A stretch of DNA of 64,000 nt from Cytobacillus gottheilii (GTDB taxonomy: Bacteria > Bacillota > Bacilli > Bacillales > Cytobacillaceae): the NCBI RefSeq assembly GCF_900166665.1, contig NZ_LT800494.1:1839262-1903261 (forward strand). The letters run 5' to 3'. Under the pieces are notes generated by a model. It did no database searches and had not been told where the DNA came from. It saw only the letters and a list, made by a program, of their open reading frames with translations. The stretch's first letter is position 1; every line of letters begins with the position of its first letter. The position numbers and the translations under genes are program-made. Of this stretch, positions 26,123-35,431 are shown one piece after another.

Positions 26123-26791
26123 TTAGTTCACCAACCTTTCACCAGTCAATGTCATTACTCCGACACCATTAATAACTTTGGAGAAGTCCGTGAAGATAAT
26201 TCTGAATCTAGAATTATACATATCAAACTCACTATTTATCTGCAATGATTTGCTCTCTTGATATCTTAAAGTAACTAGGATTTTATCTTCCGGTAATCTA
26301 ATTTGTTCGGTTTGTTGGCTTAGAGCAGGGCGAGTTTCAACTACACAAGGTTCTAACTTTTTTTCTCCACCAGACTCAATAGGGATAGGTCTCCCATAGT
26401 CATCACGAATTAAATTGCCATTTTCATCTCTCAATAAATCTGGAATTTTATCCGAAGTAATAGGGAAGAGGGCATTGCATAGTTTCATCTCTGCTTTTCT
26501 ATAAACCTTATTATCTTCTGGGAAGGTTGTGATCAACCAATTCAGCCCATCAATCTTAAGAATATTACCTTGAACAATATCTGAGATATGACCGATTACT
26601 TTCTTGGTTTCACTGTTAGCATCCCATTTTTGATACATTAAAACTTTCGCCTCAACTGTATCATTGATTAATGCATCATAACCTTCAAATCCATTTAGTG
26701 ATTTTTGAAGTAGCAGTAAACCATCGTGAGTTAGCTTTTCATGATCATTTAAGCCGTGATAATTACTATAATCCTTCATCTGTTTCACCAC
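26123..26791 (-). CDS. Head-tail connector-region protein
   Basis: 222 aa, starting at GTG 26791 or, more likely, ATG 26779 (MKDYSNYHGLND) behind AGTGGTGA. It contains beta segments (GHISDIVQGNILKIDGLNWLITTFPEDN, FRIIFTDFSKVINGVGVMTLTGE) and a charged loop. It overlaps the upstream gene. Position among connectors suggests a head-closure or stopper protein. I see no diagnostic motif. Confidence 0.5.
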   Translation of the reverse strand: MVKQMKDYSNYHGLNDHEKLTHDGLLLLQKSLNGFEGYDALINDTVEAKVLMYQKWDANSETKKVIGHISDIVQGNILKIDGLNWLITTFPEDNKVYRKAEMKLCNALFPITSDKIPDLLRDENGNLIRDDYGRPIPIESGGEKKLEPCVVETRPALSQQTEQIRLPEDKILVTLRYQESKSLQINSEFDMYNSRFRIIFTDFSKVINGVGVMTLTGERLVN

Positions 26792-27011
26792 TTTCGATGA
26801 CTAACAGATTGTGTAGTTTAGTAATATCAGCACTAACAGTCAATAAAATATCTCTAATCTCAGTGAGTTGAGGATCTTCTAACAATTTTCTGCCTAAATA
26901 AGATTCAAGCAAATAAAGCACAGAATTGTTTCGCTTACTCAACCTTGAACAATATGTATAAAAGCTTTCTAATTCATTAGAATGAGGATTTTTCACTTTA
27001 ATATCAATCAT
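26766..27011 (-). CDS. Small head-tail region protein
   Basis: 81 aa, mostly helical (ESFYTYCSRLSKRNNSVLYLLES), translationally coupled by overlaps to the genes on both sides. It lies in the connector block. No family recognised. Confidence 0.45.
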   Translation of the reverse strand: MIDIKVKNPHSNELESFYTYCSRLSKRNNSVLYLLESYLGRKLLEDPQLTEIRDILLTVSADITKLHNLLVIESGETDEGL

Positions 27012-27403
27012 AGAAAATCCTCCTCTGTGTACATAATAAGAGTATCAATCATTCTTTCTTGTTCATAGATAGAGGTGTTTAATGATCTTAATTGAGTGCT
27101 AAAATTTCTTAATCCTACATCACTAGAGAAGGGTTGCCACAGTGACTCAAAGTAGGTTCTTTGATTAATCAAGAAAATTAGACGAATGTAGTTTGCTAGA
27201 ATTAACAAATCATCATCTGATAATTCTTGGTTCAATGTTTCAGTTGCATCATCGCAAACTATTCCTTTTCTTAGTCGATTATTAAAGTACATTGCAGCGT
27301 TTCTAATCTGCTCATAGATTTTCTCAGGCTCTTGAGGTAAATCAATATCAGACACTTTACAGTTGTTTAAGAATGTCTGCCAAATAGCGTCATAAGAGGT
27401 CAT
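27008..27403 (-). CDS. Head-tail connector protein (gp6-like, probable)
   Basis: The 131-aa all-helical protein (MTSYDAIWQTFLNNCKVSDIDLP..., IYEQIRNAAMYFNNRLRKG, DLLILANYIRLIFLINQR) matches the size and helical make-up of head-tail adaptor proteins that dock on the portal. It follows the capsid genes, as expected. Assigned by order and composition. Confidence 0.55.
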   Translation of the reverse strand: MTSYDAIWQTFLNNCKVSDIDLPQEPEKIYEQIRNAAMYFNNRLRKGIVCDDATETLNQELSDDDLLILANYIRLIFLINQRTYFESLWQPFSSDVGLRNFSTQLRSLNTSIYEQERMIDTLIMYTEEDFL

Positions 27404-27416
27404 TTACATTCACCCC

Positions 27417-27881
27417 TTAGCCGAATAAGATGTCAGAATCTACACCCATCCACTCAGATAAGAAATCTAATTTCCCTTTGGTTAGGTCGTCTTTAAATGT
27501 GGAAGCTACTTCGATTACAAATTGTTTTTCAGCATCAACAGTAATCTTTCCAAGCTCTTTCTTCATTCTATTGACATTTCCAGTTAAAAGAGATTCAATT
27601 TCTTCTTTAGAGTGTGTGTTATTCTCATATGTTTCAATTTCAACAATTCCATCTTTAACTTCTTTTGTTTCTTCATTATCTTCAACGATAACCAATTCAC
27701 CTTTGTCGAAGCAGATACTATTCATCTGTAGCCATTCTACAACCTCTTTAGGGACTGCTTTAATGTCAATCTTTCCATTTCGACTTCCAGCCCAAGACCA
27801 TTGACGATTTGAACCATCTGCATCATATTTAACAAAGTAAGAAGTATTTCTATGTCTTGCCAATTTAATTTTATCTGCCAT
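27417..27881 (-). CDS. Capsid-region protein, unknown function
   Basis: 154 aa. N-terminus is basic with aromatic residues ([25 protein letters not shown]); then a beta segment ([20 protein letters not shown]) and a helical C-terminus. It is immediately downstream of the major capsid gene and has a strong ribosome site (TTAGGAGGAG). Could be a decoration or stabilising protein. Not recognised. Confidence 0.5.
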   Translation of the reverse strand: MADKIKLARHRNTSYFVKYDADGSNRQWSWAGSRNGKIDIKAVPKEVVEWLQMNSICFDKGELVIVEDNEETKEVKDGIVEIETYENNTHSKEEIESLLTGNVNRMKKELGKITVDAEKQFVIEVASTFKDDLTKGKLDFLSEWMGVDSDILFG

Positions 27882-27909
27882 TTTAAAATCTCCTCCTAAT
27901 ATCCTTAAT

Positions 27910-27936
27910 AGGCGATAAGAATTATCCTATCGCCTA
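27910..27936 (-). other. Stem-loop between major capsid and downstream gene
   Basis: AGGCGATA and TATCGCCT form a perfect 8-bp stem without a T-run. The AAATAAATT motif (27944) precedes it and the next ribosome site follows it, so it may protect or process the mRNA rather than terminate. Confidence 0.6.
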
Positions 27937-27943
27937 ATGTATT

Positions 27944-27952
27944 AATTTATTT
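27944..27952 (-). promoter_or_regulatory. AAATAAATT motif after the major capsid gene
   Basis: The motif lies between the capsid stop codon and an 8-bp stem-loop, in the direction of transcription. Confidence 0.5.
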
Positions 27953-27953
27953 T

Positions 27954-28970
27954 TTATAAACTTACAGCAGCTTGCTCTTCGATGACGCCGATTGCTTCAC
28001 CAAATACAAGGTTGATAGAAACATCTTGAGTAATTTTCATTTTCACACGCTCGTCTTCGATATCTTGTTCAGTTTGTTGACGTAATCCACCATACTCGAT
28101 TACAGAGAATGGTTTTTGTTCAACTCCACCAGCAAACATGTAACCTTTGTTTACAGGAAGTTCAACTTTAGAGTTAGAAGCATCTGTGAATGGGTTAACA
28201 AGGTTTACTGCAGTAGTACGTGCAATACGAGTAGGGTTAAGAGCAGTTAACAACTCATCCTTAATGCCGTCTGTAAGAAGATTCTTGAATGTGCTGTCAG
28301 TAGCTTGTTGCATTGCAAAGTAGTCGATAAGCAAAGAGTCACCAACGAACACTGGACGACCACCATAACGTTGAAGAACAGAAGCTACTTTATTGAATTC
28401 TGCAATAGTGATGTTAGATCCAGTTTTAACGTTAGCTGCAGGGATTTTTCCACTTGCAATTGCTTGAGCAGTTAAAGCATTAATTTTATCAAGGTAAAGG
28501 CGTACTTTAGCGTTAGCAACATCATTAACTAATTTGCGGAAATACTCCTCGGATTCCTTAACAAGATCAAGTGGCTCATAGTAGAAACCAGTAGATAGGT
28601 GGGCAGGTACAGCAAAAATAGACTTTTTACCTTCTACACGAACTAAATCTACACCTGAACCAGTAGCAGACCAAACAACTTTAGCTTTGTTCTTTTGAGG
28701 GATTTTTAATTCTTTAATATTCCCACGAGTTTCAGAATCAACATTAGCAAAAATGCTAAGAAGGTTAGTTACCATTGGTTTTGCAATTTCATCAGCAGTT
28801 TCAACTACAAGTTGGTTGAATTGGTGAAGCATAGAAGGATCTGGGTTAGCAGAACCATCACCGAATACTTTTGTAATATAAGCTTTAATATCAGCAGAAT
28901 CAGTTTCTTCCATTTTGCTGTTGTAAACACGGCTAAATAAGCCTTTTAATTTAAGATTGTCTAATTTCAT
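27954..28970 (-). CDS. Major capsid protein
   Basis: About 338 aa; ATG 28970 is ten bases from AAGGAG, while TTG 28976 is too near. An N-terminal helical arm is followed by IPQKNKAKVVWSATGSGVDLVRVEGKK, HLSTGFYYEPLDLVKE, GGRPVFVGDSLLIDYFA and a C-terminal PFSVIEYGGLRQQTEQDIEDERV segment. The order of an extended arm, P-domain helix and A-domain strands suits an HK97-fold capsid protein. It follows the protease/scaffold and accessory protein genes, the normal order. Good ribosome sites flank it and an AAATAAATT motif precedes it. Confidence 0.8.
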   Translation of the reverse strand: MKLDNLKLKGLFSRVYNSKMEETDSADIKAYITKVFGDGSANPDPSMLHQFNQLVVETADEIAKPMVTNLLSIFANVDSETRGNIKELKIPQKNKAKVVWSATGSGVDLVRVEGKKSIFAVPAHLSTGFYYEPLDLVKESEEYFRKLVNDVANAKVRLYLDKINALTAQAIASGKIPAANVKTGSNITIAEFNKVASVLQRYGGRPVFVGDSLLIDYFAMQQATDSTFKNLLTDGIKDELLTALNPTRIARTTAVNLVNPFTDASNSKVELPVNKGYMFAGGVEQKPFSVIEYGGLRQQTEQDIEDERVKMKITQDVSINLVFGEAIGVIEEQAAVSL

Positions 28971-28992
28971 TTTCAATTAACTCCTTCTATGT

Positions 28993-29001
28993 AATTTATT
29001 T
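28993..29001 (-). promoter_or_regulatory. AAATAAATT motif before the major capsid gene
   Basis: Extended match (TTAATTAAAAATAAATTAC) placed between the stop at 29006 and AAGGAG of the capsid gene. Confidence 0.55.
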
Positions 29002-29005
29002 TTAA

Positions 29006-29521
29006 TTAAGCTTCGATTACTTCAAGACGAACCATTGGTGCGCCAAGAGTGTATTCCATATCATCTTCATTAGAAACAACAAGGAATTTAGCAGATGCAG
29101 TAGCATAATCAGCATGAGCACCATCATGAATTAAGAATTTCTTAGTTACAGGGTCAAAGTGAGCAAATTTACCATTCTCAGGTGTACCAGTAAATGCAGA
29201 AGTATCAAAACGAGTATAAGCTTCTTCAAGAATTACGATTCTTGCACGGTCTCCAACTGCATTATAGAAATCAGCCATCGCTTCGCCAAGGTAGCGAGTT
29301 TCTGGAGCAGCAATTAAATATGCTTTCTTGTCAACAGCAGAAAGTTGTTTTGCAACACGCTCACCATCTGCATTAAATCCTAATTCAACCAATGTAAAGT
29401 TATCTACATCTGCACCTTCAATAAGTGCTCCGTTTGCTACTGTTTTAACCTTAAGACTATTTAAATTTCCTACTGCATGAGTTCCAACTTCTTGTAAAGC
29501 TTTTAAAATACGACTTGCCAT
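29006..29521 (-). CDS. Capsid accessory protein (probable)
   Basis: 171 aa, beta-rich with alternating hydrophobic residues (SLKVKTVANGALIEGADVDNFTLVELG, ARIVILEEAYTRFD). It lies between the protease/scaffold and major capsid genes and has a strong TTAGGAGG site, which suggests high expression. A decoration (cement) or head-spike role is plausible from location. The family is not recognised. Confidence 0.55.
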   Translation of the reverse strand: MASRILKALQEVGTHAVGNLNSLKVKTVANGALIEGADVDNFTLVELGFNADGERVAKQLSAVDKKAYLIAAPETRYLGEAMADFYNAVGDRARIVILEEAYTRFDTSAFTGTPENGKFAHFDPVTKKFLIHDGAHADYATASAKFLVVSNEDDMEYTLGAPMVRLEVIEA

Positions 29522-29549
29522 GTTATTTTCCTCCTAATAATTAATTTGT

Positions 29550-30974
29550 TTAAATTGAAAATCTGCTTTCAAAGTCTTTACCGGCAGGGATAAGGTTTTC
29601 ACGCTTGCTAGAAAATTCTCTGATTACAGGTTCTTCATTTTTAGTTTCTTTTTCAACAGTTACCATTTCAACAAGCATAGAGTTTAATTGAAGAATTGCA
29701 TTTTTACCTTCTTCATTATCAAAGACTGTCTTTTCAACTAATCCTTGAACTTCTTCTGTTTCAAATTTCTCTGCAGCCTTTAAAGCACTGAACTTAGCAG
29801 AGTAAAACTCTTTCTTTTCATTGAGCGCTTTTTCAAACTTTTCTTGTTCTACCTGCTCTTTGAAAGGAGTTAACTCTTCTACAACAGAATTTAATTGAAC
29901 TAGCTTTTCACTAACATCATTAAACTGAGTCTCAAGACCAGATTTTTCTTCTGATACAGAATTTAATTGTGTTTCAAGATCATTAATTTTTTGATCTTTT
30001 TCGTTAAGTTGTGTCTGTACTTCTTCAGGAACAACTTCTTCCCAATTACGTTTCAGAAATACTTCTTTCTTAGTATCGAAATCAATAGTTACTGAATTTT
30101 CTTCTTTAACGTAATTGAATTTAAAATATTTATCATACTCATTTCCTTCAGAATAGCTATAAATATTAGCAACAAAAGTAGTATCATAGACATCTACAAT
30201 ATATGAATATGCATTTTCTAAAGTAGGATCTAAAGCTGAATATAATAATGAACGAATGTCATCATGTGATAATTCAAATACTTTCTTAAACTTTTCCACT
30301 TTTTCAACCTCCTTGTTACTCAATTGTTTGTTCTCTAATTCAATGGCTTGAGCAACTAATTTTGTTAGCTTGGATTCATCATAAGCAGGATATACCTTCT
30401 TATGATTTCCTCTTTCTTGAGAATTCAGAATGCAATGACCTTCATAAACATAACTCAATATTTCAGTAATGCCTTCTTCGACTTTATAACTGTCAAATAG
30501 TATTTCCATACTTGAAACAACAGGAATTCCTTCATCGACCCATTCTTTTAATAGACCAATTACATTTGGAAATCTAGAGGCCCATAATATTCCTTTACCA
30601 GCAACTACTTCTTTTTCATTTCCTTCGCTGTCTGTCACTGTTGTTATATAGGCATCTTCAGTAAAAACACCAATAGGAACAGTTCCCATAGCAACAATGT
30701 CATCACCAGTAGTTCGATCAGTATCTAAATACATTTCATGACTCCCAAGTGCATCATCATTTGCATTAGGTTCTGATTTTTTATGGTATCTCGCCACAAT
30801 AGGCATACCCTTTAAAGTATGTAATGTTTTTCCGGCAGTCTCTTTAGTGATAAAAGCATAGTTGTGAGATATGTCAAAACCATGAAGTATAAACTCACAG
30901 TCTTTTTTAGTAGGGTTGTCTGAATCGTAAATTGCATTTAGTTGTATCTCAAATAAATGTCTCTTTTTATCCAA
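29550..30974 (-). CDS. Prohead protease-like / scaffold fusion protein
   Basis: The 474-aa protein starts at TTG 30974 behind AAAGGAGGTGA. Residues 1-195 (GKTLHTLKGMPIVARYHKKSE, DDALGSHEM, VAMGTVPIGVF, VVSSMEILFD) resemble prohead protease-type N-terminal domains. Residues 320-430 are a long coiled coil typical of scaffolds (LNEKDQKINDLETQLNSVSEEK). A protease-scaffold fusion between portal and capsid genes is common in siphophages. I cannot pick out a catalytic triad with certainty, so the protease half may be structural only. Confidence 0.65.
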   Translation of the reverse strand: MDKKRHLFEIQLNAIYDSDNPTKKDCEFILHGFDISHNYAFITKETAGKTLHTLKGMPIVARYHKKSEPNANDDALGSHEMYLDTDRTTGDDIVAMGTVPIGVFTEDAYITTVTDSEGNEKEVVAGKGILWASRFPNVIGLLKEWVDEGIPVVSSMEILFDSYKVEEGITEILSYVYEGHCILNSQERGNHKKVYPAYDESKLTKLVAQAIELENKQLSNKEVEKVEKFKKVFELSHDDIRSLLYSALDPTLENAYSYIVDVYDTTFVANIYSYSEGNEYDKYFKFNYVKEENSVTIDFDTKKEVFLKRNWEEVVPEEVQTQLNEKDQKINDLETQLNSVSEEKSGLETQFNDVSEKLVQLNSVVEELTPFKEQVEQEKFEKALNEKKEFYSAKFSALKAAEKFETEEVQGLVEKTVFDNEEGKNAILQLNSMLVEMVTVEKETKNEEPVIREFSSKRENLIPAGKDFESRFSI

Positions 30975-31006
30975 TATCTCACCTCCTTTAAAGAGCGACT
31001 AATAGA

Positions 31007-32533
31007 TTAAGATGGAATATCATTTCCACCTGTAGTCAAAGAGTTAATGGTGTTCTCATTGTCTGGATTCTCGTTACTTGGTCTTCCGGCTTCTTCACCA
31101 TTCATTGTATGACTAGTCTTATAAGGCTTAATCTTATCCTGTAATTTAAGCTCATCGGTCTCATAAAGGGTTTGTTCCAGATACGACTCCCATGAAATTC
31201 CTGCTACATTATCAATGACATGCTTTGTAGACCAACCTTTATCATTCATTTTTGACAAGATATCAACCTTTTCTTTTAATGAGAGAGGAGGCTCTTTGTC
31301 ATAAGCGATGTAGTAGTTGTCCTTTTGACTAGAAGGTAAGACTAAATTTATTAGTTTTTGATAAATCTCCTGTTCAACATCTTCAAGTAATACTGCGATT
31401 CTTTTATAAATTGTTTCAAGATTTATCTTTGTGGTTGCAAAGTTACCGCCATTTCCATTTAGAATTGAACCAGACAATCCATATGCAGATTGAATATCTC
31501 CATTGATGTGCTCAAACTTTTTACCGTCAAGACCATCGGCTTTGACGTCTGGAAATTCCAATTTGGCGAAGTCAGGTATTGTAACAACCGTTACTCCACT
31601 TTTGTTGTTCTTTTCCAATGCTGCCTTTACGCCAGAGTGAACCTTTTGCTTAACAGGTTTAGGTAACTTTAAGTTTGTTAAATCACTGTACTTGTCGTTG
31701 CCGTTTACCCCGACTGTTAGAACTGCTACGGCATTTATTATTTTATTTGCAATGGAGCGCTCAACATCTTTTAGAGTTTTCTTGTGCTGAACATCAAATA
31801 GTCCTGCTGTAACCCATGAAGTCCCAAGTCCTTGGTTTCTTTTTAGAGTTCCTGTTCTCAAAATAAATGTTCTATCTTGAGGCAATTCTATATATTTATT
31901 GTTAACTATATCTTTTTGATATTTGTCATAATCTTGTTGAGTTACGAAAGGGGAGAGGTTCATCAATTGTTCTTTACGGAATTCTTCAGTAAGTTTTGAG
32001 AAGTATTCCAAATCAATTACGCATTGCCAATCGCCATTTTTTCGGTAAGCAGGGAAGACTAATTTCATATCATCAAATATATAAGGGTAGGGGTTTGTCT
32101 TATCTCCAAGCCAAATGCCAATAAATGTGCCTGCGGTTGCAGCTTGTTTGATAGAATCCCTCGTTAATCGTTTATGTTTAACTTTGTGGAGTGATTTATT
32201 TATAATACCAATGTACTTGTCATTGTTCTTAGGTTTATCATGCGAATCTACTTTATAGTTAAGAGTAGGTAAGGCTTCTATTAGCTCAAACAACTGATGA
32301 ATTTCAGCAGAAGAGATATAATAATACTGTGCTAGATCTTCAATTTCTTTTTGAAAAGTATCTGGACTAGCAAAATATTGTTTTAACTTTTCAGCATCAA
32401 CTTCAGTGATTATTCCTTGCGAGAATAGATTACTGACAAATCCACTTACAAAAGTAGAGGTATAATCTTGATAATCATTTATCATCCTTTGATACTCTTC
32501 AGATTCTTGGTCAATTTTGATTGTTTCTGTCAT
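31007..32533 (-). CDS. Portal protein
   Basis: 508 aa. Central segment GLGTSWVTAGLFDVQHKKTL, then DVERSIANKIINAVAVLTVG, the GLSGSILNGNGGNFATTKIN wing-clip region and the helical stem RIAVLLEDVEQEIYQKL fit SPP1/HK97-type portals. The C-terminus is a polar tail. It is immediately downstream of the large terminase and upstream of the protease/scaffold, the canonical order. The dodecameric ring is the channel for DNA packaging and exit. Confidence 0.8.
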   Translation of the reverse strand: MTETIKIDQESEEYQRMINDYQDYTSTFVSGFVSNLFSQGIITEVDAEKLKQYFASPDTFQKEIEDLAQYYYISSAEIHQLFELIEALPTLNYKVDSHDKPKNNDKYIGIINKSLHKVKHKRLTRDSIKQAATAGTFIGIWLGDKTNPYPYIFDDMKLVFPAYRKNGDWQCVIDLEYFSKLTEEFRKEQLMNLSPFVTQQDYDKYQKDIVNNKYIELPQDRTFILRTGTLKRNQGLGTSWVTAGLFDVQHKKTLKDVERSIANKIINAVAVLTVGVNGNDKYSDLTNLKLPKPVKQKVHSGVKAALEKNNKSGVTVVTIPDFAKLEFPDVKADGLDGKKFEHINGDIQSAYGLSGSILNGNGGNFATTKINLETIYKRIAVLLEDVEQEIYQKLINLVLPSSQKDNYYIAYDKEPPLSLKEKVDILSKMNDKGWSTKHVIDNVAGISWESYLEQTLYETDELKLQDKIKPYKTSHTMNGEEAGRPSNENPDNENTINSLTTGGNDIPS

Positions 32534-32549
32534 TGTTTCACCCCCTGTT

Positions 32550-34343
32550 TTAGAAATAAACTAGATCATCATCTAGGTCATAGACTTCCTCGGTTTCTTC
32601 TTTTTCCATAAATAAAAATATGTAATAAAGAGCATACGCCAAAGCTGAATATCTATCTTTATCTATCTTCTTTAAGACCTGCTTTACAGTAATTGACTTT
32701 TGAGTTGATTCTAACTTCAAGTTAGAAATCTCATCTATTAAATACTGAGTATGTATTCTTGCTTTATCTTCCTCTAAGTTGACGTTAGAGTTGACGGATT
32801 TACCCTTAATATCATCATTTATTTTTAATAACTTTAATTTTTCTGTTTCAACATAATCAATAAATGTGCGAATAATCTCTCCATTAATACCCTGTGCAGT
32901 CAAATCATATACCACTTCAATTGCTGGAGAGACATCGGGCTTCTGGTCTGTATTAATAGTGTCGAAACATCCTAATTCCTCATTTGTATCTGGGTCTGTG
33001 TGATCTTCTAATAGCCTGTCAATCAAGCCTTTACCAATTACGTTTCCATCAACTACTATTGCCTTAACTCTAGATTTGAACATGTCCGAGTTACCGCCAT
33101 ACGCATAAAATAGCCTTTTGACCATCAAACTTTGCTCTTTAAAGCTAAGACCGTTAGGGGGTTCAACAATATTTACAGCCTGAATTTGACGAATTGTACC
33201 TGTTTTATTTCTAATAATCTTTAACACTACGATTGCTGTTTTGTTGTTGCTTTGAGAGTTACTACGTGCTACGTCAACTCCAAAAATATATTCATTGAGT
33301 TCAAAGTTGCCCCGTTTGTCTTTTGGACAGTTTAACTCTGGTTTATCGATTGTTCTAATCTTTAATAATTTAGATATATTAACAAGAGCACCGTCTGTAG
33401 CACCAACCCACTTACTTTCATAGTTCATTGCGAAAGCAGTAGCAGAAGTGGTAGGGTCATTCTTTTTTGCTAACAATTGATTTCTAGTTTCTCCACGACC
33501 ATAATGACACGGTAGCTCCCAACTTGCGCCAAGAACCATCTTTCCTTTAAGGTTTGCCGTTTCCTTAATCATATTTAAGATACGGTTGAATTCGTCTGAG
33601 CCTCTATATCCTGAAGTGGTTACAAAGTTAATCATCCCATTAAGTTCAAAGGGACTGATAACTGACATTTCACCAATGGTTCTTCTAGGAACGTTAACAA
33701 CGGGTTCAAGAGCATCTTTAAATAATTCATTATTTAATAGGGCAGATTCTTCAATGTTCAGCCTGTGTCTACGCTGACCTTTTGTACTTTGAGCATTTGC
33801 TAAAATGGAATAAGTAGAACCAGATTTGAAAATTACCTCAGCGCTGTCCTTAGAAAAACTAGGTTTAACTATTTCATTTTGAAGAAGGGGGAACTTTTTC
33901 ATAAGTTCCTTATGTTTGTCCTCACTGATTGAAGCAGCATTTTCTTTTGTTTGAGCCGACATAGCCACATTTATATCAGCAAAGAAAATGCAAGTATGGT
34001 AAATTGACATTAACTCAAGCATTGTCTTACCAAATCCACGAGGGAATACTCCATAAGTGCTGACAAATCTACTCATGCATCGAAGAAAAACACGCTGATC
34101 TAAATCAAGTCTCATTCCACCTTTTTCTGGCTTAATTAGGTCATAAAAAAGGTCTGGAAACCATCTAGCCCACTGTAAAAACTCAACCCAAGTTTCAAAG
34201 TTATCTTCAAAACTGTCTTTCTTTAAGTCACTAATTTTAACTTGACTATTGAATGCAGGATTGTCAGCTACTAACCTTGAAGATTCTTTAGTGAATTTAA
34301 AATTATCATCTTGGAAATTTTTGTAGCTACTCATCTTCTTCAT
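32550..34343 (-). CDS. Terminase large subunit
   Basis: 597 aa. The ATPase domain has Walker A PRGFGKT (residues 101-107) and a Walker B-like RHRLNIEES segment. The C-terminal nuclease domain begins FGVDVARSNSQSNNKTAIVVL and continues with AIVVDGNVIGKG, giving the acidic residues of an RNase H-like nuclease. It drives ATP-dependent DNA packaging into the prohead and cuts the concatemer. Its start overlaps the stop of the small-subunit gene, and the portal gene follows. Confidence 0.9.
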   Translation of the reverse strand: MKKMSSYKNFQDDNFKFTKESSRLVADNPAFNSQVKISDLKKDSFEDNFETWVEFLQWARWFPDLFYDLIKPEKGGMRLDLDQRVFLRCMSRFVSTYGVFPRGFGKTMLELMSIYHTCIFFADINVAMSAQTKENAASISEDKHKELMKKFPLLQNEIVKPSFSKDSAEVIFKSGSTYSILANAQSTKGQRRHRLNIEESALLNNELFKDALEPVVNVPRRTIGEMSVISPFELNGMINFVTTSGYRGSDEFNRILNMIKETANLKGKMVLGASWELPCHYGRGETRNQLLAKKNDPTTSATAFAMNYESKWVGATDGALVNISKLLKIRTIDKPELNCPKDKRGNFELNEYIFGVDVARSNSQSNNKTAIVVLKIIRNKTGTIRQIQAVNIVEPPNGLSFKEQSLMVKRLFYAYGGNSDMFKSRVKAIVVDGNVIGKGLIDRLLEDHTDPDTNEELGCFDTINTDQKPDVSPAIEVVYDLTAQGINGEIIRTFIDYVETEKLKLLKINDDIKGKSVNSNVNLEEDKARIHTQYLIDEISNLKLESTQKSITVKQVLKKIDKDRYSALAYALYYIFLFMEKEETEEVYDLDDDLVYF

Positions 34344-35256
34344 TCACCTGCATTTCAGGAGAAGAATCCAATTCTTGAGATTCATAATCTTGTCTTCTTA
34401 CTTCATAGAACTCGTAAATATCTTTATATGCTGCTTCCGGTAAACCTTCAAGATCACGAATATAATTGACATACAGCCACAAAGTAACATCAACTTTATC
34501 TTTTGGCTGTTCTGTAAACTTAGGGAGAAGAGGAATAATGTCCCTATGTTCTTCAACCATCCTAGATAATTGCCCAAAGCCATCTAGCCCCTTAGATAGA
34601 TCAGCTTTACTCATCTGAGAGGGTTTAAGTTTTCCTGCTTCCGCAGCTTCTTTAGCCATAATTGACCATTCTTTTGCTTCTTTGAATTCACCTTTAGATT
34701 TAGCCAAAGTTTCTTTTACCTTATTAACGCAATACTCACGCAAATATTCTTCATGCATAGTTGTAGGAAGTTGGAAGCTTGGTTTTAGTTTTCTAAATTT
34801 TTTCTCGAATAGAATATATTCTTCATCTGGGTATCCATGTCCATAAATTTCCTTTAATTCCTTTAGTTCATCTAGCGGAACATCAGTTTCCACTACGTCA
34901 ACAGAAGAGGAGGGAACAGGTGCTTTATTTTCTGTGTGTTGCTTTATTTCACTATCATTCATGCTATCTGCCCATGTGAGGTGACGAAAGTCCTTCATGT
35001 TTATCAGCTTAAAATAGGAACCGATTGGACTACCTTGTGTAAGCGATGATTGCCACAGACTAGCTACAAATGGCTTGTCTAACATCCTCAGCATGTTCTT
35101 TAAACTTTCAATATTATTAATATCAACCATTTCTTGAACACAAGATTTGCAAATTCTTAAACGCTCATCTGCATCAAGTGGACTATATGATTTATAAAAT
35201 TCAGCCAATCTTTTAGGCGTTGTGCATTTTGAACAAGGCTTTTTGCCAGTTTCCAT
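34327..35256 (-). CDS. Terminase small subunit-like protein with zinc finger
   Basis: 309 aa. An N-terminal CSKC...CKSC zinc finger (residues 8-40) is followed by helical regions, an acidic linker and ISTMxE-free helical segments rich in Lys and Glu (KVKETLAKSKGEFKEAKEW). It is coupled by overlap to the large terminase, and a large inverted repeat lies just upstream. A role in DNA recognition for packaging is therefore likely. The family is inferred from position plus the DNA-binding finger. Confidence 0.6.
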   Translation of the reverse strand: METGKKPCSKCTTPKRLAEFYKSYSPLDADERLRICKSCVQEMVDINNIESLKNMLRMLDKPFVASLWQSSLTQGSPIGSYFKLINMKDFRHLTWADSMNDSEIKQHTENKAPVPSSSVDVVETDVPLDELKELKEIYGHGYPDEEYILFEKKFRKLKPSFQLPTTMHEEYLREYCVNKVKETLAKSKGEFKEAKEWSIMAKEAAEAGKLKPSQMSKADLSKGLDGFGQLSRMVEEHRDIIPLLPKFTEQPKDKVDVTLWLYVNYIRDLEGLPEAAYKDIYEFYEVRRQDYESQELDSSPEMQVNEEDE

Positions 35257-35278
35257 AATATTTATCCTCCTTTTTAGA

Positions 35279-35358
35279 GAATCTTTTTATTGGTACTCAT
35301 CATCCTAAGAAAAAGGAGAGGGAGAAAACTTAGAAGATAAGTACCCATAAAAAGATTC
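35279..35358. repeat. Large imperfect inverted repeat upstream of the terminase genes
   Basis: The left arm GAATCTTTTTATTGGTACT (35279-35297) and right arm AGTACCCATAAAAAGATTC (35340-35358) match at 18 of 19 positions. An inner CTAAG/CTTAG pair flanks a purine-rich centre (GGAGAGGGAG). The 80-bp structure lies directly upstream of the small terminase gene and is a candidate packaging-recognition site or regulatory hairpin. Confidence 0.7.
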
Positions 35359-35369
35359 TTAAACAAATC

Positions 35370-35399
35370 AAAAAGACACCCAACAAATTGTCAGGTGTC
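35370..35399 (-). terminator. Terminator after the 91-aa acidic protein gene
   Basis: GACACC and GGTGTC form the stem around a 13-base loop, followed on the minus strand by TTTTTG. It ends the transcript from the gene at 35432 before the terminase operon. Confidence 0.8.
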
Positions 35400-35431
35400 C
35401 ATATAAAATCAGTATTTTAAATTATGTATTA

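Noticed and set aside
27126-27133. B. subtilis SpoIIIE sequence GAGAAGGG as the polar word
   Set aside because: Only a few copies (also 39653, 46434) and one in the opposite strand near 47933; the GGGGAGA/GGGAAGAGG family is more polar.
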